Shown here piece after piece: positions 35,643 through 47,283 of a stretch of DNA of 64,000 nucleotides. The notes below the pieces were generated by a model that saw only the letters and a list, made by a program, of their open reading frames with translations, did no database searches and was not told where the DNA came from. The stretch covers positions 16,076,001 through 16,140,000 of the forward strand of contig NC_092312.1 of assembly GCF_036785885.1 (NCBI RefSeq), in the 5' to 3' direction. How positions within the stretch are numbered: the stretch's first letter is position 1; every line of letters begins with the position of its first letter. Both the position numbers and the translations under genes were made by a program. The DNA comes from Coffea arabica. Taxonomy: Eukaryota > Streptophyta > Magnoliopsida > Gentianales > Rubiaceae.

Positions 35643-36503
35643 ATGAATTACTTTCTACCCCCTTATGATTTGATATTTTACCATAACACCTTTATGGTTT
35701 AAAAACTTATCTTACAATATAATAAAACTTTATTTTACAATACAATAAAACATGAGTAGGGTTTTGTGTTAACAAAAAGTGCTAACATTACCCATTAAAA
35801 AAATACCATTATAATATTTACCATTATCTCTACACATCTTATCTGGAAAACCTCCCATTTCTACATAACTACCACTACACAACTATCACTAAACTTTTAT
35901 CGATTAACTAATCTACTAATGAATATTACATCACCTCCCAAAAATCTTTATAACTAATTTTTTATTCTATATCTTTTTTATTATTTGCTTTTTTCTAAAA
36001 TATATACACATATAATGTGTGCCACACCCACTAGTAGATATAATCCCTCATAGTTTGGATTAAGGTGTCACTATTAGTTTTTTTGTTAAAATTAATGGTC
36101 AATATTAATAATTAAAAATCAAACTAATAAATTGACAAATTAATTCTTTCATTTCTTTTTTCTTTTTTTCATTTTCTTTCTCTTTCTTCTTTTTTTTGGA
36201 AGAGAAGAGATGATTTTAAACCAAATCCTTATTGGCATTTTCTACTTCTTATTTATCTACTTTCTATTTCAATTCCTTCTTTTTTTATTTATATATTTGG
36301 AGGAAAAAAAAGAAGTAACAAAAGGGTAAATTTGTCAATCTATTAGTTTGCCTTTGCCTTTTTATTATTAATCGTTAGTTTTAATGAAAAAAATTAGTTG
36401 TAACAGATTAAACCAAATTATGAGGAAGTTATATACAGATTTTTAAATTATAAGGGTTATATGAAAAAATATCAAATTACTGGAAAATAAAAGGTAATTA
36501 CTT
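35643..36503. mobile_element. MITE-like element with GTAATTACC-type inverted ends
   Basis: Imperfect inverted arms of about 60 bp: AATTACTTTCTACCCCCTTA, TGATTTGATATTTTACCATA and TTTATGGTTTAAAAA on the left, mirrored by TTTTTAAATTATAAGGG, ATATCAAATTACTGG and AAAAGGTAATTAC on the right. No transposase and no firm target duplication. Boundaries are approximate. Confidence 0.55.
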
Positions 36504-37398
36504 TTTTTTTCCCTTCCATCCCTTCCTATTCCTAACTATCAAGTACAGAATTCGAATTTTACACTTGACAACGAGCTCAATTTTCGCTATTCAAATAAGA
36601 GGATGCTCCCAAGTTACTCCATATTATCCCAAGCTATTCCCATCAAATAAGAGAATACTCGAAATATTTCGCTATTCAATGATTGAATCAGATACATGTA
36701 TTTAGTTGGTGGATTTAATTGAGTAAAAAGGTCTATGTAATTTTCCCAATGTTGTGTAACGTGGTATGTACATTGCAGATAGTCTCTCTTCTGGTGCGAG
36801 TGTCCCTTTCTGATGTGAGAACCAAATGCCAGGAAAGCATTTAGATTCCCAGAAACCCCGACTGGCTAAGTATAAGCGTGCTGTTGTTTATATGCTCAGA
36901 AATAGCTAGTAAATTATGTACGGTATTGTCACAAACAAGAAACATGGAAAAAAAGAAGTCGGCTCAGCCTACAACATTATTGTCAATGAGTCACAGGCCA
37001 AACAGGAATTCCCCGTAACTAAAAAGACTCATCGGTATCACCGACCCTGTGCTTCCTCATAGAGGCCGCAGCAGCCCAAAAACTTCACTGCTTTACTGCA
37101 GCGGCAGAGGATTGTAGTGGTTACTTGGCGAAGACAAAGACAAGAAGAGCGAGAAGAGACTGAGCGAAGACTTTTCTGTTTTGGCGCCCTTTCCTCGAAC
37201 CCACTTTGCCAAAACCCCTCCAGATTCCCCCCCGACCACACACTACTTTTCCCCCAAATCCCCCCATCTTCTTCGTCTTCGGTTCCCGACAACCATACCC
37301 ACCACTCCCCCTTCCCTTTTCCCCTGTTTATTTTTCTCGCTTTCGCACATATATGTGAAGTCTACTCAGATATTGGAAGCAATTATCACTCGGAGGAA
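36504..37398 (+). promoter_or_regulatory. SAE2 promoter and 5' leader
   Basis: Upstream region of SAE2. A pyrimidine-rich leader (about 37190-37330, many CCCC and CTTC blocks) precedes the ATG at 37399. Candidate sites include ATGAGTCAC at about 36986-36994, which resembles a GCN4/bZIP site. No TATA box or start site is assigned. Confidence 0.4.
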
Positions 37399-40300
37399 AT
37401 GGCTACCGAGCAACAGTTATCGGCCATTAAGGTAATAATTTGTGAGTTGACTGCATGTCTTCTGCAGTTTTTTTTTTCTTTTTTTTTTTTAAAAGGAAAC
37501 AGTTGGCTGAAGGCTTGATTTTGGTGTTTGATAAAGATTTTTGTATGGTGTGGTTTAGGGCTCAAAAGTGCTGATGGTGGGTGCCGGTGGAATAGGCTGT
37601 GAGCTTCTCAAAACTCTTGCTCTTTCTGAATTTCAAGACATCCATATTGTGAGTGCAATTCTACCCTATAATTGTGAAAGTTTTTTGTTTTTAAATTTTT
37701 CTTCCAGCCCATTTCCATATTTTTAGGGTTTTTTTTCTATATGTGGTTATTTAGTTGCTTATTTGTCTGTACTTCTGCTATTTTCATAATTTTGGATTAG
37801 AGAACTGCAATATAGAGTCCAAACGGTTGTTCAAGGAAAAGGGGACTGGATATTTTTTATATTCTTTTTAGTATGGTGTTGTGGAGCAACCCCGTTTGGA
37901 AGGTTTGCTAGCACGGAGAAACTGGAGTGTATGCCACGTCTAGTGTTGGAAATTAGAAAAAAAGAACTTATATTGAGCATGGAGTAACACTTCGAAAACA
38001 GGATGTGTAGTTTTATAAAAAGAGTTGGTGTTTTTATTCTCGCTCAAGGGCCTCAAAAGCAACATTTTTGTGAATTTTGAAGTATCACAATGTGATCTCA
38101 GAAGGGACTTGCAAATTGATCTTTGCATGGGTGATGCAGCATGGATGCACGTAAGGGGTTGAATTTCTAAGTCTTTTGTCAATAGATTTTGTGAGACGGA
38201 ACTGATCGATCAATTAAGTGTCGTCATTTTTAAGCTACATGAATACTTAGAAGTACATTTGATTTGGAGAAAACAATTTTATTGCGTCATAACTATATTG
38301 GGGCAGTACAGTTCACCGGTAAGTGCTGCGCCTTCGGCAATGTTCAAATAATACTGATTCGATTCTAGCTCTCTTTGTATGATTTGAATAGTTTATTGGC
38401 ATCTGTTAGGTTTCTCATGATCTTCCATATTGGTGTTTTTGTTGAAATATTGTTTTTGAGAAATTATTTAATTGTTTAAGTTTATGTTCTCTAGACCCGA
38501 TCATATCTATGTTGTTCTGCTGTTGACTATATTTTTTCATACTGCTGTATCATGCATTTCCAGTCCCTTTTTTTTTTCTTTCAAAAACTAATTGTAGCCA
38601 TCATTTTCTAGTTACTCCTTATCAAGTTTAACAGGCTTTACTTGTGGAGAAAATTGTAGTAGTTGTTCATTGGATTACATGTTAATTTTGAATTGATTTA
38701 GCGTTTCTGCGATGTGATGTCAAATTTATGCTTTAATGGACTGATCATGAATGTTGAATTTAGAATGCTGTTTAATGTATGTCAAATATCTTCTCAAGCT
38801 TTAACTGTGGCATGCATTGAGTTGCAGATTGACATGGACACCATTGAAGTGAGTAACCTAAACAGACAATTCTTATTTCGGCAATCACATGTTGGGCAAT
38901 CTAAAGCCAAAGTGAGTGGTGACTACCAGCTCATTCTCTCTCCGTCTACACACACACTCATATATATGTGATCTGTCTGTCTCTCTCTCTCTCACAAGCA
39001 CACAAATACACTGAGCACAGAGACAGACACACACAGACACAGACACACACACACACATGGATGCTAGCTGTTTATTATCACGGCCATGTATAGCTCCTAA
39101 TCATATTTGAATTTCAACCTAGGTTGCTCGTGATGCTGTTTTAAAGTTTAGGCCTAATATTAGCATTACCCCATACCATGCAAACGTTAAAGACCCTGAT
39201 TTCAATGTGGATTTCTTCAAGCGATTCAGTGTTGTTCTGAATGGGCTCGATAATTTGGATGCTAGGCGACATGTGAATCGTCTTTGCCTGGCTGCTGGGG
39301 TTCCGTTGGTTGAGAGTGGGACTACTGGGTTCCTAGGGCAGGTAATGTTATATCCTTTTTGGATGGCACTCATCTTCATCCAATGTTTCTGATCATTGTT
39401 ATCCCCTTCCTCTTTGGTATAATGCCCTTGCGGATCTACAGACACGCATGGTCACAATCCCTTTCAAATGTTTCTCTGCAACTTCCTTTTCCAAATTTTC
39501 CTACTTTATGTTGACTATCTGCTATTAGCATTTAATCTTACAAATATTGTACCTTTTCCCTGTCAGAAAAGGCTGGCTGCGTTCTACATTCTGCATTTAT
39601 ACTGCTGCATTATATGTTGATTTTTTTAATCTCATTTGATTCAGGTAAATGTACGTGGTAAGGATAGAACAGAATGTTATGAATGCTAGCCTAAATCAGC
39701 TCCTAAAACTTGTCCAGTCTGTACCATTTCTGCACTTTATGCTGATTTTTTTTTTTCAAATCTGATTTGATTCAGGTAACTGTACATGTGAAGGGTAGAA
39801 CAGAATGTTATGAATGCCAGCCTAAACCAGCTCCTAAGACTTATCCTGTCTGTACTATTACAAGTACTCCATCAAAGGTAATTTTTGTTGGTCTTCCTGT
39901 CTCTTTTATCCTTACTTCTCATTTTGTATCTGTTATTCCACTAGTAAACTCCAGTTCAGTATAGACTTGTTTTTACAGTGGTTTCTGGTCTGCAAACAAT
40001 TGTGTATCTGAGGCTCTGTAGTTGCTGGTTTCCACTTTTGTTGAAGTTTTCTGTTAAACAATGCTGTCATCTAGCACTTGATTAAATTTTAGCAGGTTTT
40101 GATTGCTTATTGTGGAATGTGATTACTTTAGATGCAAGACAGATTATAGATTACTTTTTTCTGTTCTCTCTTGCTCATAGAAACTCTGGTGTGTTTAATA
40201 AATGGGATGGTTCATTGGGGGAGCAAAAGGTGAATCTAACAAGTTCTTTTAGTTGTCGCTTGCTTTTACTCTGCATTCACAACAGGATTACATAGTGTTC

Positions 40301-43300
40301 TGTTATTGCAGTTTGTTCACTGTATTGTATGGGCAAAGGACTTACTTTTTGCAAAGCTTTTTGGGGACAAAAATCAGGAAAATGATCTGAATGTACGTTC
40401 TAGTGATGCATCTGGTTCATCTGAACCTGCAGAAGATGTGTTTGAACACAAAAAGGATGAAGATGTTGAGGAGTATGGGAGGAGAATTTATGATCATGTT
40501 TTTGGTCATAATATTGAAGTTGCTTTGTCTAATGAAGATACGTGGAAAAAACGGAACAAGCCGAGGCCTATATATATCAAGGATGTAGCACTTGCTGAGG
40601 TGATTCAACAAAATGGAAATTTAGATAAAGTTCCGGTGTCTACTGATCCATTGTCAGTATCTGCAATGACAACTATTGGTCTGAAAAATCCCCAAGATGT
40701 ATGGAGCCTGGCAGAAAATTCAAGAGTCTTTCTTGAGGCATTAAAACTGTTCTTCTTGAAAAGGGGAAAGGTTGGAAATATTATGTTGCCACGATGTTTT
40801 TGGGAAATTTTGTTCTTGTTTTTGTAATTTTTGGTCAAGCTTGAGTATTTTGCTCATTATCCTCTCTTTTTGTCCATTTAGGAGATCGGAAACTTAAGTT
40901 TCGATAAGGATGATCAGTTGGCTGTAGAAATTGTTACTGCTGCTGCAAATATTCGTGCGTCTTCTTTTGGGATACCTTTGCATAGCCTTTTCGAAGCAAA
41001 AGGTATTGCTGGGAATATTGTGCATGCAGTTGCAACAACTAATGCTGTTATTGCTGGGTTGATTGTGATTGAGGCAATTAAAGTGTTGCAAGATGATGTC
41101 AAGAATTACAGGTGGAGTGAATTCCTTGCCAGTACTTTTCAGTCTCTTTTTGTTTGAATTTGCATTTGAGGCTTGTGTCTCATGTTGCTAATTCATGCCA
41201 GCCCAACTCTCCCACCCATCTTCGCTCCCCTTGTGGCTACCAAAAAAGAAAAAGAAAAGTAAGAAGTGTGTTAAACAGTTTGACAAAATATCCAGGTTCT
41301 TTGATGTTGCTTCCTGCACCTTGCTCATCTTTCTCTAGAGCTAGTTAAAGCCTAGTCTTGCAGTTTTATGAATTTTAGACACAGTATAATATCTTAGACA
41401 GTATTTGCGTCTCAAAATTATGAAAAAGCATATTCCATATTGTCAAATTGGGAGAAAAATGACCCATCACTCATTATGCATATTCCAGGCTTTAATGGCT
41501 CAATTTTCTAAAGCCTACCAGTAATAGAGCCTATGATACCTTTCTTTCTGTTATCTTTCTTTGGCTTCATTGTCTCCCTCCTATGATTCCTATTTTCTGC
41601 TCTTGCTGAAGTATTATCTTTTGAGTTGTAGCTAGTAATTTTGAATTATAACATGCACTTGTGCAGGATGACATATTGTCTTGAACATCCTTCAAGAAAG
41701 ATGCTTCTCATGCCAGTGGAGCCATTTGAGCCCAACAAATCATGCTATGTTTGTTCTGAGGTTTGTGAAATGTCCTTTTCTGAACTTAGACACTTGTTTT
41801 TACTTGGTTGGAAAACCCTTTCTGATGTAAAGCAAGAAATATGCACCAGACACCTTTGACGCTCGAGATTAATACAAGTCGCTCAAAGTTGAGGGACTTT
41901 GTTGAAAAGATTGTTAAGGCTAAGCTTGGCATGAGTCAGCCAATGATCATGCATGGACACGCCCTTCTTTATGAGGTTGGTGATGGTCTTGAGGAAGATA
42001 TGGCTACCACTTATGCAGCAAACCTTGAGAAGGTATCCCATTTTTCTACTGGTTTTACATGTCATATTACTTTGTGAATGTTCATCCTGTATGTTGATTT
42101 TTCCTTATGGTGCTCGTGTCACTTTATAGGTGCTAGCACAACTCCCTTCACCTGTCACTGGTGGTACAGTAATCATGGTTGAGGACCTTCAACAAGAATT
42201 GACATGCACAATCAATATCAAGCACAGGTTTGTTTCAGTTCCTTTGTTTGTCTTGAATTCGTCCTTTCCCACTGCTTTCCTGCAGGGTTGAAGAATTTGA
42301 TGGACGTAAATGGTGATATGCTTATTTCTTTATTTTGTAACCTTATACTGGTTATGTGAAGCTATCTATATTCTTATGTCTGGTTCTTTTTTACGGAAAA
42401 TGAATTTATATCAATTTGATATTTTTCTGGAACTTTTAGTTGAAATTATTGCTTTACCTTGTTTAATAATTTTAGTTGTACTGTTTTGCGTGTCCGGGAT
42501 TGTTGGTCATTAAACTGTAAGCTTTTTATGATGTTTCTGGAAAGCAACACTTTGCTTAATATGTACAGAGAATGAAGCAGACAATTAAACTAAAAATTTT
42601 TGAATTTTTGGTGACTAATTACTGCAAGATGAAGGTCTTGTTGGACAATGATTGTGTTTAGTTCTTGCTTATGCAAATGAAGAATACATGGGACATTACG
42701 TCTAAATGTGCAAGCAGTGCACGATCTGTCACGGACAGGACGTGGCACCTGTTATCAAAGGAAAATTCTTTTACCCTTTTGTGTCATTTGGGGGGTGGAG
42801 GAGGATTAAGACTATTTTGGTGCTAGTTAGTACAAGACCAACAGTAGGCATGTAGCATTTGAAAAATTAGATCTCCTTTGGATGTTGCTTTTTTAACCGT
42901 AGATTATGTGCCTGCTAGGACATAGACCTAGATGTGTCAGTACAAAAATTTGATACTACAGGGACATTAGCAAGTGGAGAGCAAATTGTAAATGTACTGA
43001 TAAAAATAGCGGATACCATTTGCACTGTATTTGCACTGTCAGTCATATGCAGATGTCCAGTTTCATTTGGCTTGTGCATTTCATGGTTGACTAGGATCAG
43101 GGAATGTAGATTTCAAATCATTGTTGTTCCATGAAAATTGGATGAAATATTCTAATGGGGCCTAATATTTGAGTTTACCTGCCTTGAGAAAGAATCAGAT
43201 ATTAAGCTTTTTCTTTCCATTTTCTCCATTTGTGTGTAAACTTTTACACACTGGCTCGTATCTTAGTCTATCTTTGTTGCTTCTGGTGATTCAGTGTTTA

Positions 43301-43818
43301 TGCCAATATTGAACTATACTTTTTTTTTTTTTTTTTCTAGCGAGTCGTGATACCAAAATGTGGGCTTCAATTTTACAATTTCCTGCATGAATCTCTTATT
43401 CTTACTAGGTTCTGATGCTGAGAAGTTTTTCATGAAATGTTATTGATGTCTAAATATTTGCAGAGAGGAGTTTGATGGGGAAAAGGAACCTGATGGAATG
43501 ATTTTATCTGGATTGACCGAAGCACTTGTTCAGAAGAATGACGAGGCATCAAAAGAAAATGGTGCAAGTACATCTAATGTGTCGCAAACTGTTTCTGTGG
43601 AGGCTGAAGAAGATGATGAACTACAAATACTTCCAGCAGTTAGTGGTCTTGCCGGGAAGAAAAGAAAGTTGCCTGACAATGCTAATTCTTCCAATTCAGA
43701 TCTTTCCGGTGTCATTGATGAGACTAAAATCCCAAGAAAAGCAATTGATCGTGAAGATAGTGAGGCTGTTGTTGTGCTTGATGGGAACGGGGAAAGGAAG
43801 AAAAAGAGGGGGCAATAG
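37399..43818 (+). CDS. SAE2: SUMO-activating enzyme subunit 2 (E1 catalytic subunit)
   Basis: Eleven exons: 37399-37431, 37559-37648, 38828-38911, 39123-39341, 39776-39877, 40312-40770, 40882-41111, 41667-41760, 41850-42032, 42130-42227 and 43464-43818. They give 648 residues. The adenylation domain opens [13 protein letters not shown] (nucleotide loop about 18-25) and continues [17 protein letters not shown]. Zinc ligands CYEC (about 153/156) pair with CYVC (about 432/435). The catalytic cysteine is in [11 protein letters not shown] (about C168), followed by [14 protein letters not shown] ubiquitin-fold region and a C-terminal tail with nuclear-signal-like KKRKLP and ERKKKRGQ complete it. 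With SAE1 it adenylates SUMO, forms the E1 thioester and hands SUMO to SCE1/Ubc9 in the nucleus. Length is slightly above the roughly 625 residues I recall for Arabidopsis. Intron 4 contains a decayed copy of exon 5. Confidence 0.96.
38935..39058. repeat. (CA)n/(CT)n microsatellite in SAE2 intron 3
   Basis: Interrupted CA, CT and GACA repeats at about 38945-39057, inside the intron before exon 4. Likely length-variable; no other function is apparent. Confidence 0.7.
39600..39861 (+). repeat. Tandem duplication of SAE2 exon 5 region; first copy decayed
   Basis: Two copies of about 131 bp: 39600-39730 and 39731-39861. The second carries the functional exon 5. The first keeps the branch/pyrimidine region, the acceptor TTTGATTCAG and about 29 in-frame codons (RTECYEC, then stop, then PKSAPKT and PVCTIS), with CAG changed to TAG after CYEC. 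The exon's 3' end and donor are missing. If spliced in, it would end translation just after the first zinc motif. Confidence 0.9.
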
Positions 43819-44622
43819 TCATCTCCAAACTTGTTCCAGTGGCATGTTTTTGCATTACTTGATAGTACCATATAGTGAACTGTAATTCATTTGGTGCTGT
43901 AACTCTAGAACTTCCATTGTTAGTTTTAGAACGTCAAATTTTGACCTGAGCTGCGCAATACTGTGCAATTGACTCTGTAATCTTAAGCATCGAGACATCC
44001 AAATTCTAACTTAACCTATTGGGCTTTTTTCTGAATGTTACAGATACCAGAGTAATTGTCTTCAGTTCAGCCTCTAAAGAAAATTGTCGGTGGTCCTGCT
44101 TACGGTCTATATATTATTTTTCTTATGTTCACGGTATTGATTTGGGCTTCTAATGTGTGATACAGATGTAACGGTAGTAATCAAGTTTTCCTCGAGAAAA
44201 GATCAAATAAAATGGAGTGTGAAGATACATTTCAAGCCTAATGTCTTGTTTCTGACGTTAGATTGAATGAAAAGCTGCAAAAGCAGCACTCTCTCTGGGA
44301 TTCTATGTCGTGAGAGAAGGTGAGAGTGAGGAGTGGTGGGGTTATTTGTCGAAAAATATTGAAGCAAATCAGAGAAGGAAAAGACAAAGCAACAACCAGG
44401 CACGATTTATCCTGATATATCAGGGTACAGGTTTAGCATGTAGTTGTGTACCCATGTTCCATGCAGTCATTGGACATGTAAAGGAGCTGCAAAACAAAGG
44501 GATGGGTATATGTTACATTAATCCTTTATAGACAATAAACGGTCAAGCCACCAGAGCTACAGGTGGGAGCTAGCTTTAGTATATATTGTACGATGAATAA
44601 TGACCTTAGTCTTCGTTTTCAT
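43819..44622. other. Tail-to-tail spacer between SAE2 and the receptor kinase
   Basis: Contains the SAE2 3' UTR (AATAAA at about 44206) and the receptor-kinase 3' UTR. Short open frames here have no support. Confidence 0.5.
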
Positions 44623-47283
44623 TTATCGACCGTTGAGAGCAGCAAATTGAGCAAACATTGCCGTTCCTGAGTGCTCATCAATGGCTTGGACTTGGGCAGG
44701 GTTTTGACTTTGCTCGGGTGAAGCAATAGGTCTGCTATCAGAGGCCGGAGCTGGAGCTGGAGCTGGAGCAGGAGCAGGAGCAGGAGCTGGGGCAACCACA
44801 GCAGGAGAGTCTGCAACTGCCCTGTTTTCTTCCTCAGCTTTTCCTTGCGATGAGGCCTCTTGCAGCTGCAATGCATATTCCAAGTTCCACAGGACATCGC
44901 CCATAGTGGGCCTATCCACACCATATTCTGCCAAGCATTTCTCTGCAGCTTCACCAAATTTCTTCATCGACTCGGGATTAATGTGGTTAGCAAGTGTTGG
45001 ATCAATGATCTTGTCTAGCAAGCCCTTTCGCTTCCATTGCATGGCCCATTCTGCCAGGTTCACTTGTTCTCTTGGCAATGCCGGGTTAATGGCAGGGCGG
45101 GCACACAAGGCCTCCAACAATACCACACCAAACGAGTACACATCTGATTTGTCCGTGAGCTGCTGCTTCCTGAAGTACTCAGGATCAAGGTAGCCAAAGC
45201 TTCCTTTCACAGCAGTGCTAACATGAGTCTGTTCTGTTGTAGGTGCATCTTTTGATAGCCCAAAATCAGCCATCTTAGCAACAAAAGCATCATCGAGCAA
45301 AATGTTGGTGGTTTTGACATCACGATGGATGATCCCTGTAGCTGCACCAGTATGGAGGTAATGAAGCCCACGAGCAGCACCAATGCATATCTCAAGCCTC
45401 TGCTTCCAAGATAGAGATGGTAAGTTCTTTCCATACAAATGGTCCCTGAAAGGCCCGTTTAACATGTACTCGTAGACCAATATCATCTCTGAGTTCTCAT
45501 CGCAGTATCCGATCAAAGACACCAAATGGCGATGTCTAAGCTTGGACAACATCTGGATTTCTGTCTGGAACTCGTGAATACCCTGTTCAGAATGTGGGTT
45601 ACCTCTCTTCACAGCAACTTTGGTTCCATCGTCAATCTCCGCCAGATAGACATTCCCAAAGCCACCAACACCAATAATTGCACTAGGATCCCAATTATTG
45701 GTAGCATCCTGCAGTTCCGCAAAGGAGAAATATCGACCTAATCCCATTGTCGAGGAATAGAATTGACTCTTACGAGACCCCAATGACGTCTTGCTCGACA
45801 TAAAGCTTGCATCTCCAGCATGAAGCGGAAGCAACCAGGATGAAAAGCTATTCCTTTTCTGCCAATCTTGAGGCCTCTTTTGCCACTTGACTGCCATTGC
45901 ACCCAAACCTACAAATGCTCCAAACATCATTGCAAACCCAACTGCAGCTACGGTGCCACGGTTTGGACCACTGTCCTTTTGGCCATCGACGCCATATTCC
46001 CCATCCAGACTCCCAACAGAGTTATTCATTCTCAAGACTTCGAGACCATTAAGAATAGCATTTTTAGATCCAGTGTCCTGATTCATTGGACCAATCTGAA
46101 CAGTGAGCGGATTGGACAGGATGGAAGCATTCACAACGAAGTCCTTGTAATAAGCCGATGCCAAACCGTTTGCTACTGTTGACAAATCTAACCCCGAAAT
46201 TCCCATCTTCCCATTGATGTACACGTTAAAGTAGAGATCATTGGGTGATTTGCTCACTATATCGCAGAAATGCAAGCGAACAAGGTAGGAGTAGGAAGTA
46301 TCAATTTCCAGGCTCCAACTCACGTTAAAATTTGGGGCGGCAACGCCTGCATCCGACGACATTTCCATAGCAGATGCATAAACTGAAGGTGGAGCGATTA
46401 AGGGGGACTCTCCGTCGGGATAAGTGATTACACTGGGTGCAACAGACACACTCTTGCCTGCAGCAGGCGGCTTCAAATAGGGTTCATCATTTAACCATGT
46501 TCGTCCGAGGGTATCATTCTGTGAAGTGATGAGGGGACCTCCGACATTGAGCCTATAAATAATCTGGTAAGCCATTTGGGATAGCCCAGAGAATTGCTGC
46601 ACGGGGAATAAGTTTGAGCCAACATCTCCAATCAACATGTCCGGGGCAGAAACAAGTTCGATGGCATTAATGAAAGCGGCAGAACCTTTCTCGGGGATGA
46701 ATTTGATTTCGAAACGCTCCGTGGTAACATTAACCAGATACTCTCTGGCAACAGGACTCGTGGTGTCATTGACGTGATAATCGTACACAAGAACGTATTG
46801 ATCCGTAACAACCTTGAACTTTGCCTGTTGCAAATTAAATTGATTATTAGCCAGCGGGAAGAAATGAAGACGGATCCAATGCCAACCTGCTCTAGCAATT
46901 TGAAACGTGTATGTAGCTTCATCTACGAATATCCTGGCTGATAGATAGACGGGAAGAGAAACATTATCAGCAGACGGCACGGAGACTTGGATGTCACGTC
47001 CCTTGGAGGACAGTAAATTTCCCGTTTCTTGATCAGGTAAAAAAATCCTTCTATCAGGAAGGGTACTTCTGGAGGAGGCACCACAATCTATAAGATAGTT
47101 GTCTTGTGGGGTGAAGGAACCAGGTTTTGCAGCTGCACCAGGGGTGGCTTGAGCTGAGACATCAACAGGGTTAGCAAGAAAGAGGTAGAAAAGTACCAAG
47201 AGGACAGCCATGGTTGAGGAAAAAGGCAGCGATGGAGGTAACAAGCATGGGAATTTGGGTTTTCCCCCGGGCATTGTTTCCAT
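44623..47283 (-). CDS. ERU: CrRLK1L receptor-like kinase, ERULUS/CAP1 type
   Basis: Single exon, 886 residues from the first ATG. A second in-frame ATG (47211) starts directly at the signal peptide MAVLLVLFYLFLANPVDVSA and gives about 861, closer to the roughly 842 I recall for Arabidopsis ERULUS, so the true start may be there. A malectin-like ectodomain (about 60-430, YLIDCGASS, LHFFPL, several N-glycosylation sites) leads to a membrane segment (about 443-465). The kinase (about 530-810) is intact: GVGGFGNVY, VAVKRG, HRDVKTTNILL, DFGLSK and YLDPEYF. The tail has about nine Ala-Pro repeats and ends HSGTAMFAQFAALNGR, matching the ERULUS end as I remember it and differing from THESEUS1. Family members sense wall integrity or RALF peptides; ERULUS controls calcium gradients in root-hair tip growth. 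Intron-less structure is normal for the family. Confidence 0.93.
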   Translation of the reverse strand: METMPGGKPKFPCLLPPSLPFSSTMAVLLVLFYLFLANPVDVSAQATPGAAAKPGSFTPQDNYLIDCGASSRSTLPDRRIFLPDQETGNLLSSKGRDIQVSVPSADNVSLPVYLSARIFVDEATYTFQIARAGWHWIRLHFFPLANNQFNLQQAKFKVVTDQYVLVYDYHVNDTTSPVAREYLVNVTTERFEIKFIPEKGSAAFINAIELVSAPDMLIGDVGSNLFPVQQFSGLSQMAYQIIYRLNVGGPLITSQNDTLGRTWLNDEPYLKPPAAGKSVSVAPSVITYPDGESPLIAPPSVYASAMEMSSDAGVAAPNFNVSWSLEIDTSYSYLVRLHFCDIVSKSPNDLYFNVYINGKMGISGLDLSTVANGLASAYYKDFVVNASILSNPLTVQIGPMNQDTGSKNAILNGLEVLRMNNSVGSLDGEYGVDGQKDSGPNRGTVAAVGFAMMFGAFVGLGAMAVKWQKRPQDWQKRNSFSSWLLPLHAGDASFMSSKTSLGSRKSQFYSSTMGLGRYFSFAELQDATNNWDPSAIIGVGGFGNVYLAEIDDGTKVAVKRGNPHSEQGIHEFQTEIQMLSKLRHRHLVSLIGYCDENSEMILVYEYMLNGPFRDHLYGKNLPSLSWKQRLEICIGAARGLHYLHTGAATGIIHRDVKTTNILLDDAFVAKMADFGLSKDAPTTEQTHVSTAVKGSFGYLDPEYFRKQQLTDKSDVYSFGVVLLEALCARPAINPALPREQVNLAEWAMQWKRKGLLDKIIDPTLANHINPESMKKFGEAAEKCLAEYGVDRPTMGDVLWNLEYALQLQEASSQGKAEEENRAVADSPAVVAPAPAPAPAPAPAPAPASDSRPIASPEQSQNPAQVQAIDEHSGTAMFAQFAALNGR

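Noticed and set aside
38310-38375. Possible SINE or tRNA-like segment in SAE2 intron 2
   Set aside because: GATTCGATTCTAGC resembles a B box, but there is no A tail, no flanking duplication and no clear A box.
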